From a virus: a DNA stretch of 64,000 bases. This document shows positions 17,601 through 25,067 of this stretch, piece after piece. The notes beneath the pieces are model-generated. The model worked only from the letters and a program-made list of their open reading frames with translations, was not told the DNA's origin and made no database searches. The stretch is taken from positions 1-64,000 of IMG/VR virus record IMGVR_UViG_3300042309_002578; one strand, given 5' to 3'. The translations under genes were made by a program, and so were the position numbers. How positions within the stretch are numbered: position 1 is the stretch's first letter; each line of letters starts with the position of its first letter.

Positions 17601-18282
17601 AAACGTCTACAGACCTGTATTGCTACTACGCCATGATACTGGGGTGATTGTTGACGCTGGGAATATTGTCACTCGTTGGAATGATCAGAGTGGATACGGA
17701 AATGACGTTGTTGCTCCCACAGGTCAAAATCCAACATCGGATGGGACTGCTTTGCGAAGAGGTCTGCCGACAATCAGGTTTACGGACAATCACAAAAGGC
17801 TTGTTTTGCCTGATTCAAGCCCAATTGACATATCTCGTGGATTTACCTGCGTTGCGGTTATTAATCGCACGAACGGAAGAGCATTTCAATACATTTTGAC
17901 GCTAGGGAATCTAGCTGTGTTTGGGTTTGTTTATAATAGTTTATTACTAGCGAATTACGGTGCGAATAACCAGCAATATAATCTATTCAAAGAATACGGA
18001 AAAAATGGGACTTGGGCTGTTGTTTCGGCAACTTTTAACCCTAATACTGGGAAAGCGTCACTAAGAGTCGACAGTGTGAATATTGGATCGGAACTACACC
18101 CTTCTTACACAGGCAGAGGCTTTGGTAATCGTGTTGGCAGCCAGGGATACCAATGTATTGGCGGAGATGGTGTAAATGATCGCACATTTATCGGGAATAT
18201 GAGTTTCTTGGCTGCCTATAATAATTACATGACTACACCAGAATTAAAAGCCGTAGAACAGGCTGCATTAGCGATCGCATAA
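14665..18282 (+). CDS. Large tail tip/adhesin protein with C-terminal LamG-like domain
   Basis: The 1205-residue protein has an N-terminal domain starting MKNNQIVNYFGGLEGEFTIEIKDAKTLE. A long beta-propeller-like centre with repeated strand-turn segments follows (about 400-700). A C-terminal concanavalin/LamG-like domain lies at about 980-1205 (VTRWNDQSGYGNDV, LPTIRFTDNHKRLVLP), a fold that usually binds sugars. It is the longest tail gene and the most likely receptor-binding component. Confidence 0.75.
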   Translation: MKNNQIVNYFGGLEGEFTIEIKDAKTLEVRQTITQKNTITDRFINEAYTARHSTYANEYIGYGGIILPWLTSLNISFSTEAPGNGKRSLFWIGNFIGTASTDTVNIGPKTNYIDFNNDGIVEEITISQRLGFVGSLYPSNIAFDRFFRTIALTNIASAIDHTAAQANSGTSGAIWAYIDIGSNIQQKKNEIIDVTYRIRLPSSYSGYNNVPAISQDMIYAINRANGFSWNSTFYTSIRNFVFPLLYGNFKEANKSCLNFFVYGDGVRKFSDDSEEVHTQAYGAARYDFVASVPNTKSVGRYYTMIGTGYQAEPSRDRIAGRTVSKLFGSINYQSTSTPFQNMFSHGNSATLPFQDSNNLASGSGKPNIQGSWADNFPELYRIEILNSGSIGTATYVFQRSRVTHFNDNAFNYIELATIFTHQNNLANGKPYPRYHAGTGETTHDIAYSKTQIIRHDSTGISIINLVNGDHQDWDSSTQPSLPVTALRHVEFVLATGKIYAACDNTGLWEITPGNSSAVINLVTTGCRSVSAGFSNILYALFWDGAIFTLRNSQDWNTNLTFTFPLSNLNSSDNRSLWFITADKSAPNRIALFGTQSNNNALVWWWTLSGGIANGYGFGVAGATNTNALSLRQASPKYLVSSPKGQWYSASIPTPTWTHSGILLTFGTTTSEWIVNNDFDSSGLLGDTPILDENGYLLSGKFIKEGKTTLFQHQTEVDSRYNSIWDSVCWLGDGLFFGSKKDKSGDYIYKYGNANRITGITGAGINTSNVFNPFVWETFHWNPGTSSWVSADPTWNGTAWVQATRTGKPTHAATETLIDGLTINFTELGNLGFVSGNWYTQVVCLGVLKDNINNVSIKASTYLRPTELITVSETLTISTAEPYSAIVSKSSAGGSNPDPSFRWLDVEVIPISAQISGYGTPATVRTNDAIVPAINEIVVNGSTGTLICNSADAGKTITIPQYMIVKGDEPRIAPAQATFANVYRPVLLLRHDTGVIVDAGNIVTRWNDQSGYGNDVVAPTGQNPTSDGTALRRGLPTIRFTDNHKRLVLPDSSPIDISRGFTCVAVINRTNGRAFQYILTLGNLAVFGFVYNSLLLANYGANNQQYNLFKEYGKNGTWAVVSATFNPNTGKASLRVDSVNIGSELHPSYTGRGFGNRVGSQGYQCIGGDGVNDRTFIGNMSFLAAYNNYMTTPELKAVEQAALAIA

Positions 18283-18302
18283 TCAAAAAACAGAGGAATA
18301 TT

Positions 18303-18653
18303 ATGGCTTTAGTATTAAAAGACGGCTCAAGTTTTGTTAGTTCGACCAGCAATGAATCGTACCAACAAGGATATTTGCGAATTTCGTCAATTCAATATGA
18401 TTTTGATTCAAAAACTGCGAATGTATATATCTCTGTATACACATCGAAGGAAGAGTCAGACGCTAAAATAAAGCCACCAATTGATAGTCAATTGGTGTTA
18501 GTTACTTCAGAGGAGTTTAATCTTTGGCTTGATCTTCCTGTTTTAGAATTGTCTGGAAATATTATCAGACAAGCATATCTTTATCTTATGCAAAAGCGTG
18601 GGATGTATATCGGAACTTTGCTATTTGGAGACGATTGGGAGTCGGACGAGTAA
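18303..18653 (+). CDS. Small protein at the end of the tail operon, 116 aa
   Basis: GAGGAATATT precedes the ATG. The protein has strands in its first half (YLRISSIQYDFDSKTANVYISVY) and helices in its second. As the last gene before the terminator it is probably a fibre chaperone or tail accessory protein; no family is recognised. Confidence 0.6.
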   Translation: MALVLKDGSSFVSSTSNESYQQGYLRISSIQYDFDSKTANVYISVYTSKEESDAKIKPPIDSQLVLVTSEEFNLWLDLPVLELSGNIIRQAYLYLMQKRGMYIGTLLFGDDWESDE

Positions 18654-18657
18654 AATA

Positions 18658-18697
18658 AAAACATTAGCTAATATGCAGTCATATTAGCTAATGTTTT
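18658..18697. terminator. Terminator closing the tail operon
   Basis: AAAACATTAGCTAATATG (18658-18675) pairs with 18680-18697 around CAGT, followed by T residues. Confidence 0.85.
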
Positions 18698-18749
18698 TTA
18701 GTCTTTATAAGGGGAGAAAATGAAGAAAATTTTATGGTTGGCTTGCGAT

Positions 18750-18935
18750 TTAGCAGCGATGACCCCAGCTATCAGAATCTTCCCTCCATCCCAATTCTTC
18801 TAGTTTAGCCAAATCATCAGCACTTATTTTACCTGGTTCGTAAGGTGCATACCAAACTTGATCATGCGCTGCTGCAAATTCATCATCAGGATAATACTTT
18901 GCTAAAATGCTTAATCCTTCTATTATGGGATTCAT
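18750..18935 (-). CDS. Small hypothetical protein, 61 aa
   Basis: The protein reads MNPIIEGLSILAKYYPDDEFAAAHDQVW and ends GWREDSDSWGHRC. Its even composition and typical phage look support a real gene. A competing 27-codon plus-strand frame at 18721 overlaps it and is less convincing. Confidence 0.6.
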   Translation of the reverse strand: MNPIIEGLSILAKYYPDDEFAAAHDQVWYAPYEPGKISADDLAKLEELGWREDSDSWGHRC

Positions 18936-19022
18936 ATTTTGTACTCCAATGTTTTTATATTTTTCTTTGGCAATTGCTTAAGTCCTGGTAAATAACGCAG
19001 AAGGCAAAATGTTCCTGCGGTG

Positions 19023-20027
19023 TCATTGCGACATTTCAGAAATAAACACTTTAAAGTCTAATTCTCCACCACCACGCTTGAGTTTAAATTCAAGATCGCT
19101 TAATCCTATTAAGCATTTCACAATCCATTCTAGTTTAATATTTTTTACCTCTTGAGATAGAAAATAGACTCTTTGTGGATTGCCTATACCAGCCTCGGTC
19201 GCAATTGATGTGTTGTCAGTTTTACCCATCAACTCTTTTACAAACAGCCACGTCCTAATCGTTGAAGCCATCGCTGCGTGCAATTTCAACGGATGTTCAT
19301 TTGCCTGAAAAAGCGCATCAATTAAAATCAACGCCTTTTGTTTTTCACCTGCTGCGATCGCACTAATGCACTTGAAAATATTACCAGATATGTCTGGCAG
19401 CATTTCCATCACGTCCGCTTTTTCTATCAACCCACCGTTTTTGTAAATAAATAGCTTTTCAAGCTCGGAAACAATGCGATAGGTGTCCGAACCTGTGACA
19501 GCCATTAGAGCGTCAATTGCGTCGCTAGATATTTTTACCTCAAGATGCTGTGCAACCTTCAAAATATGTCGCCGGATATCGTCTTCTTTCCAACTTGGTA
19601 TTATTTCATATCCAATGATTTCACCCTGCGTTTTAAGCAGTTTGACGACTTTTGTGCGCTCGTCTGGCTTGCTGTCGCACACAATTACCAATGTTGATGT
19701 TTGGGGGATTGGCAGGTATCTCTCAAACAAATCTATGTCATCAGCTTTTATCGTTTGCTTAACAATAACAACTCTATTTAGAGAACCAAATGGTGCTTCT
19801 AGCGCGGTTGTTAAACCATCCGAAATATCAGAAACCTCATTGAAGTTAAATTCCCTAAAATCAGAAACCGAATCAGAAAATGTTTTTACTTTCTTGTTTA
19901 TTAAAAACTCGTCGTTACCCCACAAAATAAAAATTTTACCACCATCTGCCCCTATATCTCGCTTTTTAGCCGGCGGTTTTTTTGCTGACTCTTTTTTCGC
20001 TTTTGGCTCTGCTGTTTTTCTGGACAT
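19023..20027 (-). CDS. holA: DNA polymerase III delta subunit-like clamp-loader protein
   Basis: The 334-residue product opens with a Lys/Ala-rich tail and then KIFILWGNDEFLINKKVKTF, the typical start of HolA. TLVIVCDSKPDERTKVVKLLKTQGEII and ITGSDTYRIVSELEKLF-like segments follow, then the C-terminal oligomerisation domain (HPLKLHAAMASTIRTW). Delta opens the sliding clamp during loading. It is encoded just after delta' and a 64-aa protein in one minus-strand operon, so the element supplies part of its own clamp loader. Confidence 0.85.
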   Translation of the reverse strand: MSRKTAEPKAKKESAKKPPAKKRDIGADGGKIFILWGNDEFLINKKVKTFSDSVSDFREFNFNEVSDISDGLTTALEAPFGSLNRVVIVKQTIKADDIDLFERYLPIPQTSTLVIVCDSKPDERTKVVKLLKTQGEIIGYEIIPSWKEDDIRRHILKVAQHLEVKISSDAIDALMAVTGSDTYRIVSELEKLFIYKNGGLIEKADVMEMLPDISGNIFKCISAIAAGEKQKALILIDALFQANEHPLKLHAAMASTIRTWLFVKELMGKTDNTSIATEAGIGNPQRVYFLSQEVKNIKLEWIVKCLIGLSDLEFKLKRGGGELDFKVFISEMSQ

Positions 20028-20029
20028 AA

Positions 20030-20224
20030 TTAAAAATACTCAATTATTTCTTGAAGTGTTTGTGTGTATTCTGCGGTGACAACAACCCTATTTTCGTCAA
20101 CAGGTCTTACCAATATCCTCTTGGGACTTTGCGCTAAGTGTTCTAAAATTTTGTTATTTGCATTTTCTGGTGTCACAACATCAGAAATTATAAGGCATAT
20201 TTCTGTCGTCTCAGTATTCTCCAT
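20030..20224 (-). CDS. Small protein between the clamp-loader genes, 64 aa
   Basis: It starts 4 bases after holB and ends 2 bases before holA, so the three are surely one operon. Sequence MENTETTEICLIISDVV...; no family recognised. It may be an accessory to the clamp loader, but only position suggests this. Confidence 0.65.
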   Translation of the reverse strand: MENTETTEICLIISDVVTPENANNKILEHLAQSPKRILVRPVDENRVVVTAEYTQTLQEIIEYF

Positions 20225-20228
20225 ATTC

Positions 20229-21122
20229 TTATGTATTCAATAGGCTTAGGTAAAGTGCCTCCAAAGTTAAGCGCGACTGCATTCCGCTTTTTAGCTTATT
20301 AATTGAGTCGTTAAAAATAGTGACAAACCCCATGTTGAAATAAGTCGTCCAAATCATGCTAACCGCGTACTCCATTAGCACGATTTGTTGACTACTAGAA
20401 AGCGCAGAAATGTCTCTTGCAATTTGTAAGCAATCAATAACTTTCGTTGGTATTGTTGAAGCGGAACAAATAATTTGTTCCGGCACTTCCTCTAGTACGG
20501 CTTTAATGGCGATCGCGTCACCATAACTGCCGTCACAAATGTTCAAGATATTATCATTGATGTCTAAAAAATTAATTTTTGCAATTTCCAGCAAATTTTC
20601 TTTTGAAAGTCTGCTGAAATTTAAAACTTGGCATCTTGAGGATATTGTGTCAGAAACCTTGCCAGAAGCAACGAGGATAAAAACCGTGTGTGCGCCTGGC
20701 TCTTCTAGGTTTTTAAGCAATGCGTTCATGCTATCTTCCTTTAGTTCTTGGCAGTCATCAATTATGACAATATTTTTGGATGGGAAACCATAATTATTGC
20801 TGATGCCCAAAGGTCTGCGAGAGATAAAACCGTCCAGATCCCTTATTTGCTCAATTCTAATAACTGGTTTTGTTCTTTTATTTAATCCTTTTTCAAAAGC
20901 CTCTTCAATAGTTAAAATTTCACCATCTTCTGTGTATGTTGGAGCAACAATATGTATGTCCGCCATTGGATTTTTTGTTAGGGTGTTGGCGAAAGATTTG
21001 GCAACTGTAAATTTACCAACACCTTTGCGCCCGGTGAATAGATATGCAGACGCAATTCTATTTTTTTTGGCAGCGTTAATTAAAAAGCTTAAATTGTCTT
21101 GATGAGATATGATTGTTTTCAT
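20229..21122 (-). CDS. holB: DNA polymerase III delta' subunit-like clamp-loader ATPase
   Basis: The 297-residue AAA+ protein has Walker A YLFTGRKGVGKFTVAKSF (residues 27-44), a DD-type Walker B (NIVIIDDCQELKEDSMNALLKNLEEPG) and the sensor-1 region VFILVASGKVSDTISSRCQVLNF with the SRC motif. The zinc-binding cysteines usual in bacterial delta' are absent. It is the first gene of the clamp-loader operon and has a conserved leader shared with gene 25068-25751. Confidence 0.9.
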   Translation of the reverse strand: MKTIISHQDNLSFLINAAKKNRIASAYLFTGRKGVGKFTVAKSFANTLTKNPMADIHIVAPTYTEDGEILTIEEAFEKGLNKRTKPVIRIEQIRDLDGFISRRPLGISNNYGFPSKNIVIIDDCQELKEDSMNALLKNLEEPGAHTVFILVASGKVSDTISSRCQVLNFSRLSKENLLEIAKINFLDINDNILNICDGSYGDAIAIKAVLEEVPEQIICSASTIPTKVIDCLQIARDISALSSSQQIVLMEYAVSMIWTTYFNMGFVTIFNDSINKLKSGMQSRLTLEALYLSLLNT

Positions 21123-21196
21123 AAGAACTCCTGGTAAGTGTGAAACTCAGTCACTTTAGTGCCGAGAGGGAAACGACACGCGCGGTTTTAACCGCA
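21123..21196 (-). promoter_or_regulatory. Conserved 5' leader, copy 1 (holB)
   Basis: The ~57 bases before the holB ATG match those before gene 25068-25751 with about 10 differences. Shared features are CTTCCCTCTC-like and CACTAAAGTG (self-complementary) segments, then CACTTACC and a GAG Shine-Dalgarno. Just upstream is the hairpin GCGGTTTTAACCGC. AAGTG can pair with either the CACT before it or the CACTT after it, so two alternative folds are possible. Confidence 0.6.
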
Positions 21197-21216
21197 TTGA
21201 TAATTAGACCTGTTTC

Positions 21217-21735
21217 TTATTCCTTGCCCTTGTCGCGGGGTTCAATTACAAATACATCTTGTGGTACATCGCTCAAAAACTCCTCGATAATAGGTTTCAC
21301 ATCGCCCCATTTTAGCCCAGCTACACCGCACCCAAGGGCAGGGATAGATATTGATTTTAATTCGGGCATGGTTAGCAACACCCGTCTCAAATCCTCTAAG
21401 CCAATTTTTACAAGGTTCAATTTCCCTGCGTAATCTAGCTTATTGAATTCTTGAAATGTGCCGATTGTGGGGAGCGCGAAAATGTATTTGATGTTTGGGT
21501 TTCCTGCGGTTGGTTTCGCGGGTATTACACCGACAATCCCAGGCGCGATCGCCTTATCGGCGCACATTCTTTCGTAAACTTCGGTTTCTTTGGGAAACTT
21601 GATGGAAACAAAATATGCTATGCCTGAACCAGATATTCCCTGACAATTTACAGCGTTTACAATTGACTCAGTTTTTTCTAGGAAAAGGTCTGTACCAGCG
21701 GGTCTGTAATTAATCATTTTCTTTGTGTGTGTCAT
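21217..21735 (-). CDS. DarG-like macro domain protein
   Basis: The 172-residue protein is a macro domain: ESIVNAVNCQGISGSGIAYFV (substrate loop), GNPNIKYIFALPTIG, and IPALGCGVAGLKWGDVKPIIEEF near the end. DarG macro domains remove ADP-ribose that DarT toxins attach to thymidines in DNA. The C-terminal DarT-binding part of DarG is absent and there is no DarT nearby. An ATG at 21717 (MINYRPAG) is the more family-like start. Confidence 0.85.
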   Translation of the reverse strand: MTHTKKMINYRPAGTDLFLEKTESIVNAVNCQGISGSGIAYFVSIKFPKETEVYERMCADKAIAPGIVGVIPAKPTAGNPNIKYIFALPTIGTFQEFNKLDYAGKLNLVKIGLEDLRRVLLTMPELKSISIPALGCGVAGLKWGDVKPIIEEFLSDVPQDVFVIEPRDKGKE

Positions 21736-21772
21736 ACGTTTTTTTGTTTTTGCGTTTTTTGTTTATATAACT

Positions 21773-21801
21773 ATATTAACTCAATATTAATATTTTGTCA
21801 A
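21773..21801 (-). promoter_or_regulatory. Family-2 promoter of the macro domain gene
   Basis: Minus strand TTGACA (21801-21796), 17 bases, TAATAT (21778-21773). The operator-like AATATTAACTTAATATT is directly upstream and AATATTAATATTGAG fills the spacer. Confidence 0.75.
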
Positions 21802-21835
21802 GCAATATTAAGTTAATATTTTGGTTTTTTCTTAT

Positions 21836-21955
21836 CTAAAACAACGAAATTGTAATGCGAATAAACAGCGGAATAAAGGATTCGTCTATCTGCCCATTGA
21901 TTGCGGCGATCGCTATAGAGAACAGGTCTTCAGCGTTGTCGTGTAAATACTTCAT
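21836..21955 (-). CDS. Very small protein, 39 aa
   Basis: It starts MKYLHDNAEDLFSIAIAAINGQID. It is probably co-transcribed with 22011-22487, 55 bases upstream. Plausible composition but no clear ribosome binding site. Confidence 0.45.
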   Translation of the reverse strand: MKYLHDNAEDLFSIAIAAINGQIDESFIPLFIRITISLF

Positions 21956-22010
21956 AGATTGTTTTTATTGGCAGGGAAAATTTTTATTTGTATTCCCTGC
22001 TAATTGATAT

Positions 22011-22487
22011 TTAGATATTCGCCAGCATTTTGCCCACTGATTCGTATATATCCCATTTTGCCTGAGACATTATCGCTCTGTGTGAATTAGTTGGTCTACC
22101 TTCGCCTGGATTTAGCTCTGTTGCAGTTCTGAGGCTTTCAAAGCCGATGCGCTCGTTGGTTTTCAAGTCGTACTCTTTATACCAAATATTTTTGTGATCT
22201 AGGTCTGTCAAATCAATTTGGACGTAATAATCAGCGAACGCTCTGAGCAGGGTTTTATATATTTCTCTGCCATCAACGTCTTGGGTAACGTTTAGCCCAT
22301 TTGTTATTGCCTTTTGGGGCGTTGTTACGTATTCCCAACTAACTTTTATGTTTTCTCTTTTCGTGCCGTTTGTAATCAAAAATCTCGCAAACCAAGCCGC
22401 TTCGTCCGCTTCATTAAATGTCTTTTCAATCACTCCGCCAATTCTTACTACCGCTTTTTTGGTTTTTACTGTTGTTATAGTGGTCAT
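22011..22487 (-). CDS. Hypothetical protein, 158 aa
   Basis: The ATG is 38 bases after a family-1 -10 box. The N-terminus is a basic strand (KKAVVRIGGVIEKTF), followed by helices and a Trp-rich middle (VQIDLTDLDHKNIWYKEYD). No family recognised. Confidence 0.65.
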   Translation of the reverse strand: MTTITTVKTKKAVVRIGGVIEKTFNEADEAAWFARFLITNGTKRENIKVSWEYVTTPQKAITNGLNVTQDVDGREIYKTLLRAFADYYVQIDLTDLDHKNIWYKEYDLKTNERIGFESLRTATELNPGEGRPTNSHRAIMSQAKWDIYESVGKMLANI

Positions 22488-22525
22488 TGTATTTTTGTGT
22501 TTTTTGTGTTTTTGTTTATATGTCT

Positions 22526-22554
22526 ATAATACTATGGTTAACAAAAAAAGTCAA
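22526..22554 (-). promoter_or_regulatory. Family-1 promoter
   Basis: Minus strand TTGACT (22554-22549), spacer TTTTTTGTTAACCATAG, TATTAT (22531-22526). Consensus member of the family, driving 22011-22487. Confidence 0.8.
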
Positions 22555-22583
22555 GCGATTATTTAATAAAAATAATTTAATAA

Positions 22584-22612
22584 TTGACAAATATAGTGTG
22601 CCGCAGTATTAT
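22584..22612 (+). promoter_or_regulatory. Strong promoter of the predicted ncRNA
   Basis: TTGACA at 22584-22589, exactly 17 bases, TATTAT at 22607-22612. It is divergent from the neighbouring family-1 promoter and has no protein-coding gene downstream on this strand. Confidence 0.75.
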
Positions 22613-22618
22613 AGATAT

Positions 22619-22806
22619 TAAGTTCTAGAGGTTGGGTTCAATCCCCAAGGGAGGATGGAACGCAAACACGAAATCGGAAACCCACTCGATAATCGCCCCT
22701 CGTCACAAGGTGAGACTAGCTAGGACTTATATTACCGATCTATTTTTAAAATTTTGACCTGTAAACAAAACAGCGATCGCACAGTGCTACGCGATCGCTG
22801 TTTTTT
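22619..22806 (+). ncRNA. Predicted ~185-nt noncoding RNA with a tRNA T-arm-like hairpin
   Basis: The region lies between a near-consensus promoter and a strong terminator, with no reading frame. TAAGTTCTAG (22619-22628) pairs over all 10 bases, one G-T included, with CTAGGACTTA (22720-22729), closing a domain of about 110 nt. Inside is TTGGG-TTCAATC-CCCAA (22632-22648), which has the stem length, loop length and loop sequence of a tRNA T arm, followed by GGGAGGA. No anticodon arm is found. It is not a tRNA or tmRNA by my reading, and the family is unknown. Confidence 0.65.
22767..22806 (+). terminator. HIP1-containing terminator of the ncRNA
   Basis: AAAACAGCGATCGC (22767-22780) pairs with 22791-22804 around a 10-base loop and runs into six T. 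It also overlaps the stop of the Dam gene by two bases. Confidence 0.9.
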
Positions 22807-23728
22807 ATGACATTAAATACATACAAGTGAAATCGTAGTTTGAAATTAAAAGCTCTCTGTTTGGGGTTATAAATTGCTTGTCCACATTATTAATTGAGTA
22901 GCGGATCTCAAATTCTTTTATATTCGCAAAACTAAATAAGTCTCTAATAGTTTTGCAATCATCACAAGTAAGAAGCCACTGATGTTGACATTTTTTCAAA
23001 TTCTCCGCCAGCAAGGCGTGGTCAAATAACAAATGTAGTAATCCGCCCTTACGCCCGTAAAGACGGCTATTTCTGTTTTTGTGGTATGGCGGATCTAAAA
23101 ATGTAAACACATCGCTGCCACCATCTAAAAGCATTTCGCTATAATCAACACAGGTAATCTGCGCTTCATTAAAAGTCCCAGACATCTGCGCTAATCGCTC
23201 GACGGACGAGTCCGTGAATCTTTTGTCAAATGCATATTGAGAATATCCGCCACACTCTATTGTTCCACTAAAAGTAGTCCTACTTAGAACAAAAAATCTA
23301 GCAGCGCGTTCCAGTGGTGTCAATTTCTCGATATCAATGAATCCGCTTTTTTGGGGATTAGAATACACCAAATCTATCCAAAGCGATCGCCCCTCTCTAT
23401 TATGTGAATCTTTTTTAATTCTGGCAACCAGATCAACAAGTGCAGGGAGATTTGATTGAACCTGTTGCCAAAAAAAATAAACCTCTTGGTTTAAATCGTT
23501 TACCCAAAATTTGTCACATTTTTGCTGCGATTTCACCTCAAGAAATACAGAACCACCACCTAAAAACGGCTCACGATATTCTTTATACTCCTTGGGGAAA
23601 CACTCTTTTAGGTACTTTATAACCCTCTGCTTTCCACCAGGATATCTTAGTGGGCTTTTTGAGCGTCTTTGATATTGAAAAAGATTTAAAACCTTTATTT
23701 TGGAATTGTCAACTTTTCGATTGTTCAT
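22805..23728 (-). CDS. Dam-type DNA adenine methylase (D12 class)
   Basis: The 307-residue protein has SPLRYPGGKQRVIKYL near residue 27 (cofactor site), REPFLGGGSVFLEV, and the catalytic TFLDPPYHKNR near residue 211, the alpha-class order. It methylates adenine N6, in Dam relatives at GATC; HIP1 (GCGATCGC) contains that site. The role may be protection from restriction or replication control. Confidence 0.9.
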   Translation of the reverse strand: MNNRKVDNSKIKVLNLFQYQRRSKSPLRYPGGKQRVIKYLKECFPKEYKEYREPFLGGGSVFLEVKSQQKCDKFWVNDLNQEVYFFWQQVQSNLPALVDLVARIKKDSHNREGRSLWIDLVYSNPQKSGFIDIEKLTPLERAARFFVLSRTTFSGTIECGGYSQYAFDKRFTDSSVERLAQMSGTFNEAQITCVDYSEMLLDGGSDVFTFLDPPYHKNRNSRLYGRKGGLLHLLFDHALLAENLKKCQHQWLLTCDDCKTIRDLFSFANIKEFEIRYSINNVDKQFITPNRELLISNYDFTCMYLMS

Positions 23729-23749
23729 ATCACAAGGTTAATTAAAAAT

Positions 23750-23774
23750 AGGTGGCACGATGGGTGTGCCACCT
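23750..23774 (-). terminator. Terminator after 23800-24222
   Basis: AGGTGGCAC / GTGCCACCT, 9 bp, followed on the minus strand by ATTTTTAATT. It separates the upstream minus-strand genes from the Dam gene. Confidence 0.7.
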
Positions 23775-23799
23775 AAAGAAATAAGTGTTAACAACACTA

Positions 23800-24222
23800 T
23801 TATATAACAGCTAGGCACATCTGCACAAATTTTGCCGGATTATTTTTGTGATGCTCATTAATAATTCTTGTTATAATATTTATTACCGCATCGCAAATAT
23901 CATCAAGTTCCTCTTCTACTAAAACGTCCGCTTCATCGCTAGTAATGCTGTCCTCGTCATCATTGTCATAGTAATATTTGTCAAAATCTATGTTGTAGAC
24001 AAATAAATCAGACTCTGTACAGACTGAAATACACCGATTATCAACATCTGGACTTATCTTTACGTCTGAGTTTTCTACTAGCAAAGTTTCATCATCAAAT
24101 TCATCACCAAATCCCAATTCTTGAAAATCACCAAGATACAGAAAACTAAGACTATCTTGCAGCGAGGAGGCAATTAAAAAATTCTCTGGCTTTAGCCAAT
24201 TCTTGTATATTTTCTCCATCAT
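23800..24222 (-). CDS. Acidic hypothetical protein, 140 aa
   Basis: Very acidic, with YYYDNDDEDSITSDEAD and EEELDD tracts. It shares one base with the preceding DUF2786 gene, so the two are coupled. The charge is reminiscent of DNA-mimic proteins, but that is only a compositional resemblance. Confidence 0.6.
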   Translation of the reverse strand: MMEKIYKNWLKPENFLIASSLQDSLSFLYLGDFQELGFGDEFDDETLLVENSDVKISPDVDNRCISVCTESDLFVYNIDFDKYYYDNDDEDSITSDEADVLVEEELDDICDAVINIITRIINEHHKNNPAKFVQMCLAVI

Positions 24223-24935
24223 TATTCCGCCCCTTTTATCTGCTTATTTAAATTTATTTTATCCCCAGCATCAAAACCGTCCCTGTATGCGATCGCGGAA
24301 GCAGTATCTTTTATTTGTGGTTTGTTTTTCCTGCCTTTTTTTACTTTTTTACTTTCTAAATAAACCTCAATCTCAGCAGTATTTTTTTTGTGCAACGAAG
24401 ATACTACAATTGCAGAGACACTACAGTCGGGTCCAGAGTGTATACCGTTTTCTTCTTGTTGTTTTAATTCTTCTTGTAATCGTTGAGATATTCTAACTGC
24501 ACACCCAAGCATGAAATTTGTTTTGTATGTATGAGATTTGTCTACCGAAAGTCTAGCAAGCCTCTCTATTTCATTTCTTAGATAGGAATACAATATTTCG
24601 GCAACAATAGAGTTTGCTGGTTTACCAACAAAAAAAACACACTTTCTTTTTTCACCCAAAGGTTTAACGATTGGTACACAAAAATTTGATGACGCGATCG
24701 CAAACAGCAGTGCTTTCTTCCACATTGGGATATTCCCAAATGTCTCAACTTTATGTTCAATTACATTATTATCTTCGTTGTCAATATCAGAAAACGATAT
24801 GTTATGAAAAACTAAAAGTTCTTGGGCTTTTAAAGCTGCGTGAAGAGCCTCATTTTCATTTGGTGATTGTGAAAGCTTTAGTAACCTTTTAATTCTTGCT
24901 ACAATTTTGGATTTGTCTTGATTTGTTGTTGTCAT
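24222..24935 (-). CDS. DUF2786-domain protein
   Basis: The N-terminus KIVARIKRLLKLSQSPNENEALHAALKAQELL is the DUF2786 signature, found in many phage and plasmid proteins of unknown function. A longer alpha/beta region follows. The stop overlaps the next start. Confidence 0.75.
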   Translation of the reverse strand: MTTTNQDKSKIVARIKRLLKLSQSPNENEALHAALKAQELLVFHNISFSDIDNEDNNVIEHKVETFGNIPMWKKALLFAIASSNFCVPIVKPLGEKRKCVFFVGKPANSIVAEILYSYLRNEIERLARLSVDKSHTYKTNFMLGCAVRISQRLQEELKQQEENGIHSGPDCSVSAIVVSSLHKKNTAEIEVYLESKKVKKGRKNKPQIKDTASAIAYRDGFDAGDKINLNKQIKGAE

Positions 24936-24965
24936 TTTTTGTGTTTTTTGTGTTTTCTGTCTTTC

Positions 24966-24999
24966 ACAATATTAACTCAAAGTTGATAATAAAGTCAAG
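24966..24999 (-). promoter_or_regulatory. Predicted promoter of the DUF2786 gene
   Basis: Minus strand TTGACTTTATTATCAACTTTGAG then TTAATA, 17-base spacer. The opening is family-1-like but the core GTTAACCA is replaced. Confidence 0.55.
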
Positions 25000-25067
25000 C
25001 TTTTATTTCATCAACTGCGCTCATATTTCTCTACATATCTGTAATAGGTTTAACGCCCAAATCTTCA

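Noticed and set aside
18721-18804. 27-codon plus-strand frame after the tail terminator, with a GGGGAG ribosome site
   Set aside because: It overlaps the more protein-like 18750-18935 gene on the other strand and is too short to support.
22619-22729. Complete tRNA, tmRNA, group I intron or retron RNA
   Set aside because: Only a T arm is present: no anticodon arm, no tmRNA tag frame, no intron core motifs, and no reverse transcriptase in the window.
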